Positions 4,767-5,545 of a stretch of DNA of 5,545 nt are shown piece by piece; within the stretch, counting starts at the first letter, position 1; each line of letters opens with the position of its first letter. A program made the position numbers and the translations under genes. The stretch is from NCBI GenBank assembly GCA_025350775.1, contig JANXXF010000242.1:1-5545 (forward strand), given 5' to 3'. The notes beneath the pieces are model-generated. The model was not told the DNA's origin. It worked only from the letters and a program-made list of their open reading frames with translations, and ran no database searches. The stretch is from Actinomycetes bacterium. GTDB lineage: Bacteria; Actinomycetota; Thermoleophilia; Gaiellales; Gaiellaceae.

Positions 4767-5545
<779 letters not shown>

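Overview
The window is GC-rich throughout and its genuine genes have strongly GC-biased third codon positions. This fits a high-GC Gram-positive bacterium, most likely an actinobacterium, possibly a deep-branching soil lineage such as Thermoleophilia/Solirubrobacterales. That placement is inference from composition and gene style; no rRNA or marker phylogeny is available here.

Layout from left to right. (i) 1-420, minus strand: a remnant of a CynX/NimT-type major facilitator transporter that runs off the left edge, lacks a recognisable N-terminus and seems to have lost its middle. (ii) 421-923: about 500 bases with no convincing gene. At its centre lies a large imperfect inverted repeat (arms 621-677 and 792-847) enclosing smaller hairpins, so it is a structured or mobile-element-like block. 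(iii) 924-1346, minus: a small membrane-anchored protein with a pilin-like outer domain, probably translated from a leaderless mRNA. (iv) 1347-1485: a divergent intergenic region with a sigma-70-type promoter for the small gene and two 21-bp direct repeats in front of the next gene. (v) 1486-3087, plus: a complete type I Baeyer-Villiger monooxygenase with all family motifs. A perfect 23-bp tandem duplication sits across its stop codon. (vi) 3136-3411, minus: a small secreted Lys/Ala-rich protein with an acidic tail, preceded by a possible 32-codon small ORF (3425-3523) in its leader. (vii) 3640-4599, minus: a 319-residue protein related to PGN_0703-like putative restriction endonucleases, with two expected catalytic residues apparently replaced. 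(viii) 4722-4744: a strong hairpin terminator. (ix) 4767-5545, minus: the C-terminal 62% of an NADP-dependent isocitrate dehydrogenase, colinear with the E. coli enzyme.

The genes do not form one pathway. Icd is TCA-cycle housekeeping. The monooxygenase stands alone between a divergent and a convergent gene, as expected for an independently regulated ketone-oxidising enzyme. The left end (transporter remnant plus inverted-repeat block) looks like accessory, decaying sequence. I found no CRISPR array, tRNA, rRNA, intact insertion sequence or complete novel multigene system. The items most worth following are the structured inverted-repeat element, the probably inactivated nuclease homologue and the small ORF in the leader of the secreted-protein gene.
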